A stretch of 64,000 bases of DNA, taken from Microbacterium testaceum. GTDB taxonomy: Bacteria; Actinomycetota; Actinomycetes; Actinomycetales; Microbacteriaceae. The stretch spans positions 124,006-188,005 of the forward strand of contig NZ_QDFT01000001.1 of NCBI RefSeq assembly GCF_003075375.1. The letters are read 5' to 3'. Below are positions 59,384-64,000 of the stretch, piece by piece; within the stretch, counting starts at the first letter, position 1; the number at the start of each line of letters is the position of its first letter. The notes below the pieces were generated by a model. It saw only the letters and a program-made list of their open reading frames with translations. It was not told where the DNA came from and ran no database searches. The position numbers were made by a program, and so were the translations under genes.

Positions 59384-62300
59384 TCAGCGCGCGAGCGCCT
59401 CTTTCATGATCGCGGCGTGCTCGGCGGCGTGCACCTTGGGCGAACCGGTCGCCGTCGAGGCGGCGGCCGCACGCGAGATGCGGCGCACGGGGCGACCGAG
59501 CCGCTCGGCGACCTCGAGGGCGATGAACGGCCAGGCGCCCTGGTTCTCGGGCTCGTCCTGGACCCAGACGAGCTCGGCGCCCGGGTACTGGGCCAGCACC
59601 TGGTTCAGCTCGTCGACCGGTGCGGGGTAGTACTGCTCGACGCGCACGAGGGCGATCTCGGGGTTGGGGTTCTTGTCGAGCTCGGCGCGCAGATCCCAGT
59701 GGATCTTTCCCGCGTGCAGCAGCACGCGCGTCACGGCGCCGCGGTCGATGCCGCGGTCGTCGTCCAGCACCGGTTCGAACCGACCCTCGAGGAAGTCCTC
59801 GACGGGGCTGGTCGCGCCGCGCAGGCGCAGCATGGCCTTGGGCGTGAACACGACCAGCGGACGGCGCGGACGCTGGTACGCCTGACGGCGCAGCAGGTGG
59901 AAGTACGACGCGGGCGTCGACGGACGCGCCACGATCATGTTGTCCTGCGCGCACATCTGCAGGTAGCGCTCGATACGCGCCGACGAGTGGTCGGGCCCCT
60001 GGCCCTCGTACCCGTGGGGGAGCAGAAGGACGACGCTCGACTGCTGCGCCCACTTCTGGTCGGCCGAGGAGATGAACTCGTCGATCACCGACTGCGCACC
60101 GTTGGCGAAGTCGCCGAACTGGGCCTCCCACAGCACGAGCGCATCGGAGCGCTCGACCGAGTAGCCGTACTCGAAGGCCATCGCGGCGTACTCGCTGAGC
60201 AGCGAGTCGTACACCCAGAAGCGGCCCTGGTTCTCGCTCAGGTTGGCCAGCGGCAGCCATTCCTGGCCGTTGTCGCGGTCGTGCAGCACCGAGTGACGCT
60301 GGACGAACGTGCCGCGACGCGAGTCCTGTCCGGCGAGGCGCACCGGGGTGCCCTCCATCAGCACGGAGCCGAAGGCGAGAAGCTCGCCGAAAGCCCAGTC
60401 GATGTTGCCGTTGCGGCTCATGTCGAAGCGCTTGTCGAGCAGCTGCTGGAGCTTGGTGTGCACCGTGAAGCCGTCGGGCTTGTTCACGAACGCGTCGCCG
60501 ATGTGCTGCACGACCTCGCGCGAGACGCCGGTGGTCTCGGGCGCGCCGGTGACCGGCTCGTCGGCCGCGTCGGTGGCGATGACGGGGTTGGTCCCCGTCT
60601 CGGCCTCGTGGGTGTCGGCGAACGCGACCTCGAGTCGGCTCTGGAAGTCCTGCTTCGCCTGCTCGTACTCGTCCTCGGTGATGTCGCCACGACCGACGAG
60701 CGACTCCGTGTACAGGCGACGGACCGACCGCTTGGCCTCGATGAGGTTGGTCATGAGCGGCTGCGTCATCGAGGGGTCGTCGCCCTCGTTGTGACCGCGG
60801 CGGCGGTAGCAGACGAGGTCGATCACGATGTCGCGGTGGAACTCCTCGCGGTACAGGAACGCGAGCTCCGCGGCGCGGACGACGGCCTCGGGGTCGTCGC
60901 CGTTGACGTGCAGGATCGGAGCCTGGATCGTCTTGGCGACGTCCGTGGCGTAGACCGAGGTGCGGGCGTCGGTGGGCGTGGTGGTGAAACCGACCTGGTT
61001 GTTGACCACGACGTGGATCGTGCCGCCCGTGCGGTAGCCGCGCAGCTGCGACATCTGCAGGGTCTCGACGACCACTCCCTGGCCGGCGAACGCGGCGTCG
61101 CCGTGCACGAGGATGGGCAGCCACGAGAACGTGCCGATGGGCTTGCGGTCCTGCTTGGCGCGGACGATGCCCTCGAGCACGCCGTCGACGGTCTCGAGGT
61201 GCGAGGGGTTGGCTGCGAGGTAGACGGGCAGCTCGTCGCCCTGGTCGCCGACGAAGGTGCCCTCGGTGCCGAGGTGGTACTTGACGTCGCCCGAGCCGCG
61301 CTTGCTGCCGATCGCGACCGCACCCTCGAACTCGCGGAAGACGTGGCCGTAGGTCTTACCGGCGATGTTGGTCAGCACGTTGAGACGACCGCGGTGGGCC
61401 ATGCCGATGGCGGCGCCGTCGAGACCCGCGGATGCCGCGCCCTGCAGGATCTGGTCGAGCAGCGGGATCAGCGACTCGCCGCCCTCGAGGCTGAAGCGCT
61501 TCTGACCGACGTACTTGGTCTGCAGGAACGTCTCGAAGGCCTCGGCCTGATTGAGCTTGGACAGGATCCGCAGCTGCTCGTCGTGGCCGGGCTTGGTGTA
61601 CTTGACCTCGATGTTGCGCTGGAACCACTGGCGCTGCGCGGGGTCCTGGATGTGCATGTACTCGACGCCCATGGTGCGGCAGTACGAGTCGCGCAGCACC
61701 CCGAGGATGTCGCGGAGCTTGGCGACGCGCTTGCCGCCGAGGCCGTTGGTGACGAACTCGCGGTCGAGGTCCCAGAAGGTGAGCCCGTGCGACTCGATCT
61801 CGAGGTCGGGGTGCGTGCGCTGCACGTACTCGAGCGGGTCGATGTCGGCCATGAGGTGGCCGCGCACGCGGTAGGAGTTGATGAGCTCCTGGACGCGGGC
61901 GCTCTTGTCGATGCGCTCCGAGATGTCGACGCTGATGTCGGCGGCCCAGTGGATGGGCGCGTACGGGATGCGCAGCGCGGCGAAGATGTCGTCGTAGAAG
62001 CCGCGCTGGCCGATGAGCAGCTCGTGCACGATCTTGAGGAATTCACCCGAACCGGCACCCTGGATGACGCGGTGGTCGTACGTGCTGGTGAGCGTGATCG
62101 TCTTGCCGATCGCGAGCTCGTTGAGCGTCTTGTCGCTCGCGCCCTGGAACTCGGCGGGGTAGTCGAGGGCTCCCGCGCCGATGATGGCGCCCTGACCGCG
62201 CATGAGGCGGGGCACGGAGTGCACGGTGCCGATGCCGCCGGGGTTGGTCAGCGAGATCGTCGTGCCCTGGAAGTCGCCCGGGGTCACCTTGTTGGTGCGG

Positions 62301-63079
62301 GCGCGGCGCACGAGGTCCTCGTAGGACGCGAGGAATTCACCGAACGTGAGGGTGTCGGCGCGCTTGATGCTGGGCACCAGGAGGGCGCGCGTGCCGTCGG
62401 GCTTGGGCATGTCGATCGCGATGCCGAGGTTGACGTGCGCGGGGGCCACGACCGAGGGCTTGCCGTCGACCTCGGCGTAGTACACGTTCTGGCTCGGGAA
62501 CTGCTTGAGCGCCTGGATCAGCGCCCACCCGATGAGGTGGGTGAAGCTGACCTTGCCACCGCGCGTGCGGGACATGTGGTTGTTGATGACGATGCGGTTG
62601 TCGATCATCAGCTTGGCCGGGATCGTGCGCACGCTCGTCGCGGTGGGCACCGTGAGCGAGTCGTCCATGTTGGACGCCAGGGCCTTCGGCATCCCCTTGA
62701 GGACCGTCACACGGTCTTCTTCGGTGCTCTCGGAGCCGGCCGAGGGCACCGCGTTGGGCGCCTGCGCCGGGATCGGCTGCGGCTTGGCGGGCTTGGCGGT
62801 GGTACGCGCCACGGGCGCCTGACCGACGACCGGGATCGGCGCCGTCACGGGCTTGGGTTCGGAGGGGGCCGCCGACTGCACGGCCGGAGCCGGGGGCGGG
62901 GGAGCGGCGGCGGAGGATCCGTCGACGACCGGGTGGTACGCCTCCAGGATCGGCCACCAGGCCTTGTCTACGGAGTGCTTGTCGACTTTGAACTGTTCGT
63001 AGAGTTCGTCTACGAGCCACTCGTTCGCGCCGAACTCGCCCTCGCTCGAAGTACCGACGCCCGTCACCTGGCTCGACAC
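59384..63079 (-). CDS. kgd: Multifunctional 2-oxoglutarate decarboxylase/dehydrogenase (E1 with fused E2 domain)
   Basis: 1231 aa from GTG 63079. Short E1-type N-terminal helix (GANEWLVDELYEQFKVDK), a Pro/Ala-rich linker (~55-105), an E2 succinyltransferase catalytic domain (~110-350, SRTRGGKVSFTHLIGWAL, LTNPGGIGTVHSVPRLM, DHRVIQGAGSGEF) and the thiamine-diphosphate E1 domain (~370-1231, GMAHRGRLNVL, HGDAAFAGQGVV, CYRRRGHNEGDDPSMTQP). No lipoyl domain, as in actinobacterial Kgd/OdhA, so it must borrow lipoyl groups from the pyruvate dehydrogenase complex. TCA-cycle enzyme. Confidence 0.96.
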   Translation of the reverse strand: MSSQVTGVGTSSEGEFGANEWLVDELYEQFKVDKHSVDKAWWPILEAYHPVVDGSSAAAPPPPAPAVQSAAPSEPKPVTAPIPVVGQAPVARTTAKPAKPQPIPAQAPNAVPSAGSESTEEDRVTVLKGMPKALASNMDDSLTVPTATSVRTIPAKLMIDNRIVINNHMSRTRGGKVSFTHLIGWALIQALKQFPSQNVYYAEVDGKPSVVAPAHVNLGIAIDMPKPDGTRALLVPSIKRADTLTFGEFLASYEDLVRRARTNKVTPGDFQGTTISLTNPGGIGTVHSVPRLMRGQGAIIGAGALDYPAEFQGASDKTLNELAIGKTITLTSTYDHRVIQGAGSGEFLKIVHELLIGQRGFYDDIFAALRIPYAPIHWAADISVDISERIDKSARVQELINSYRVRGHLMADIDPLEYVQRTHPDLEIESHGLTFWDLDREFVTNGLGGKRVAKLRDILGVLRDSYCRTMGVEYMHIQDPAQRQWFQRNIEVKYTKPGHDEQLRILSKLNQAEAFETFLQTKYVGQKRFSLEGGESLIPLLDQILQGAASAGLDGAAIGMAHRGRLNVLTNIAGKTYGHVFREFEGAVAIGSKRGSGDVKYHLGTEGTFVGDQGDELPVYLAANPSHLETVDGVLEGIVRAKQDRKPIGTFSWLPILVHGDAAFAGQGVVVETLQMSQLRGYRTGGTIHVVVNNQVGFTTTPTDARTSVYATDVAKTIQAPILHVNGDDPEAVVRAAELAFLYREEFHRDIVIDLVCYRRRGHNEGDDPSMTQPLMTNLIEAKRSVRRLYTESLVGRGDITEDEYEQAKQDFQSRLEVAFADTHEAETGTNPVIATDAADEPVTGAPETTGVSREVVQHIGDAFVNKPDGFTVHTKLQQLLDKRFDMSRNGNIDWAFGELLAFGSVLMEGTPVRLAGQDSRRGTFVQRHSVLHDRDNGQEWLPLANLSENQGRFWVYDSLLSEYAAMAFEYGYSVERSDALVLWEAQFGDFANGAQSVIDEFISSADQKWAQQSSVVLLLPHGYEGQGPDHSSARIERYLQMCAQDNMIVARPSTPASYFHLLRRQAYQRPRRPLVVFTPKAMLRLRGATSPVEDFLEGRFEPVLDDDRGIDRGAVTRVLLHAGKIHWDLRAELDKNPNPEIALVRVEQYYPAPVDELNQVLAQYPGAELVWVQDEPENQGAWPFIALEVAERLGRPVRRISRAAAASTATGSPKVHAAEHAAIMKEALAR

Positions 63080-63149
63080 AGTCGATCGCCTGCTTTCCTC
63101 GATGAAGATTCCTGTGGATGCGCCGACGTCCCCGTCACGCGCGTCTTCC

Positions 63150-63155
63150 AGCCTA
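63150..63155 (-). promoter_or_regulatory. Putative kgd -10 box (TAGGCT)
   Basis: Minus-strand TAGGCT predicts a leader of about 64 bases with GAGGAAAG upstream of the GTG. Confidence 0.45.
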
Positions 63156-63216
63156 GCCGAGGTTCTCGGACGGCTATCTGGTCTTTACATTCCTCTGATG
63201 TGGTGAGGTGGATGCC

Positions 63217-64000
63217 ATGGAGTTCTCCGGTGCGCAACCCGACGTCGACCTGACCTACTCGGACGTGTTCCTCGTCCCCCGTCATTCCGAGGTGCGCAGC
63301 CGCCTCGACGTCGACCTGGCCCCCGCCGACGGCAGCGGGGCCACCCTCCCTCTGGTGTCCGCCAACATGAACTCGGTCACGGGCACGCGCCTCGCGGCGA
63401 CCCTGGCGCGTCGCGGCGGCCTGGGCGTCCTGCCGCAGGACCTGGCGCTGCCGCAGCTGCTGGAGGCGGTGGAGCGGGTCAAGTCCCAGCCGGTGGCGTG
63501 GGACGCCCCGCTCGTGCTGCCGCCGACGGCGACCGTCGCCGACGCGCGTCTGATCCTGCCGCCGGTCCCGGGACGGGGCATCGTGGTCGCGGACGTCCGG
63601 GACGACGGCGCGATCGCGCTCGCGGACTTCCGCGGCATCGTGCCCGCGCCGCGTCTGGCCACCGCTCTGCCCGACGCCACCCTGGGCGACATCGCCCGCA
63701 AGGATGCCCCCGTCGTCGAGGTGGCGCAGGTCGGAGACCCGCGCGAGGTGTTCGCGCTCATCGAGGAGGCGGGCGTCGACATCGTCCCCGTCGTCGACGG
63801 CGACCGCGTCGTCGGGACCCTCTCGGGGCGCAGCGCCCTGCGCGACTCGGTCTACCGTCCCGCCGTCGACGCGGACGGCCGTCTCATCGTGGCCGCCGCC
63901 GTCGGCGTCAACGGCGACGTGGCGGGCAAGGCGAAGGCGCTCGCCGCCGCGGGCGTCGACGTGCTGGTCGTCGACACCGCGCACGGTCACCAGGCGCAGA
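63217..64000 (+). CDS. guaB1: GuaB1-type IMP dehydrogenase/GMP reductase family, N-terminal part (runs off right edge)
   Basis: 261 codons are visible from ATG 63217, preceded by GAGGTGG. The N-terminus DLTYSDVFLVPRHSEVRSR and LPLVSANMNSVTGTRLAATLARRGGLGVLPQDL are the IMPDH/GMPR barrel start; PVVEVAQVGDPREVFALIEEAGVDIVPVVDG is a CBS-domain stretch inserted in the barrel, and VLVVDTAHGH is the next core strand. In mycobacteria this paralogue (Rv1843c) is a GMP reductase rather than IMP dehydrogenase. The catalytic Cys loop lies beyond the window. Divergent from kgd. Confidence 0.88.
   Translation, partial: MEFSGAQPDVDLTYSDVFLVPRHSEVRSRLDVDLAPADGSGATLPLVSANMNSVTGTRLAATLARRGGLGVLPQDLALPQLLEAVERVKSQPVAWDAPLVLPPTATVADARLILPPVPGRGIVVADVRDDGAIALADFRGIVPAPRLATALPDATLGDIARKDAPVVEVAQVGDPREVFALIEEAGVDIVPVVDGDRVVGTLSGRSALRDSVYRPAVDADGRLIVAAAVGVNGDVAGKAKALAAAGVDVLVVDTAHGHQAQ

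Noticed and set aside
59384-63079. Missing lipoyl domain in the Kgd protein as a defect
   Set aside because: Actinobacterial Kgd/OdhA proteins naturally lack it and use lipoyl domains of the pyruvate dehydrogenase complex.

Overview
The window is a high-GC (roughly 70% G+C by eye) actinobacterial chromosome segment. I think it comes from a Microbacteriaceae member, most likely Microbacterium or a close relative. Reasons: two WhiB proteins, MtrA-MtrB-LpqB, a Kgd-type fused 2-oxoglutarate dehydrogenase, a Rv3235-family protein, DUF3499/DUF5719 proteins, dense GTGA/ATGA stop-start overlaps, and TAGGCT-type -10 boxes placed so close to start codons that many mRNAs must be leaderless. There are no rRNA or tRNA genes, CRISPR arrays, insertion sequences or integrases that I could see.

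Layout. 1-12.3 kb: a cell-envelope glycopolymer locus. It has four glycosyltransferases or related membrane proteins on the minus strand, UDP-galactopyranose mutase plus an OafA-type acyltransferase on the plus strand, then a GT2, a GlfT2-like galactofuranosyltransferase and an O-antigen-ligase-like protein on the minus strand. A galactofuranose-containing surface polymer is the natural inference. 12.4-19.4 kb: manA, whiB2, a large membrane glycosyltransferase, DUF5719, a degenerate zincin and DUF3499, which matches the whiB2-manA neighbourhood of Mycobacterium tuberculosis. 19.4-21.3 kb: RDD and SpoIIM membrane proteins, head to head.

21.3-29.0 kb: an apparent inserted block. It holds furA-katG behind a perfect 21-bp palindrome, a 102-bp palindromic tandem repeat, and a complete long-chain olefin cluster (oleA, fused oleBC, oleD). 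It separates SpoIIM/RDD from the DUF58-MoxR-DUF4350-DUF4129-membrane protein operon (29.1-34.5 kb), which in M. tuberculosis lies next to SpoIIM/RDD.

34.7-46.0 kb: mtrA-mtrB-lpqB, comF, hpf, an unknown coiled-coil protein, secA and an aminotransferase. 46.0-47.6 kb: a gene-poor stretch with one small membrane protein and a Rv3235-family gene. 47.6-54.0 kb: pdtaS, whiB1, a membrane protein, bcp, rsgA, aroA, and sigH with its zinc anti-sigma factor; the order resembles M. tuberculosis Rv3219-Rv3228. 54.1-59.2 kb: an Eis-like acetyltransferase, an MprF-like aminoacyl-lipid synthetase and a membrane-anchored esterase. 59.4-64 kb: kgd, and the start of a GuaB1-type gene that runs off the right edge.

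Most genes are conserved actinobacterial core. The observations I think most deserve a second look are the olefin/katG insertion, a probable two-promoter, two-start sigH, three kinds of intergenic palindromic elements, and a strongly over-represented GGATGCC/GGCATCC heptamer that also occurs as inverted pairs inside genes and in terminators.
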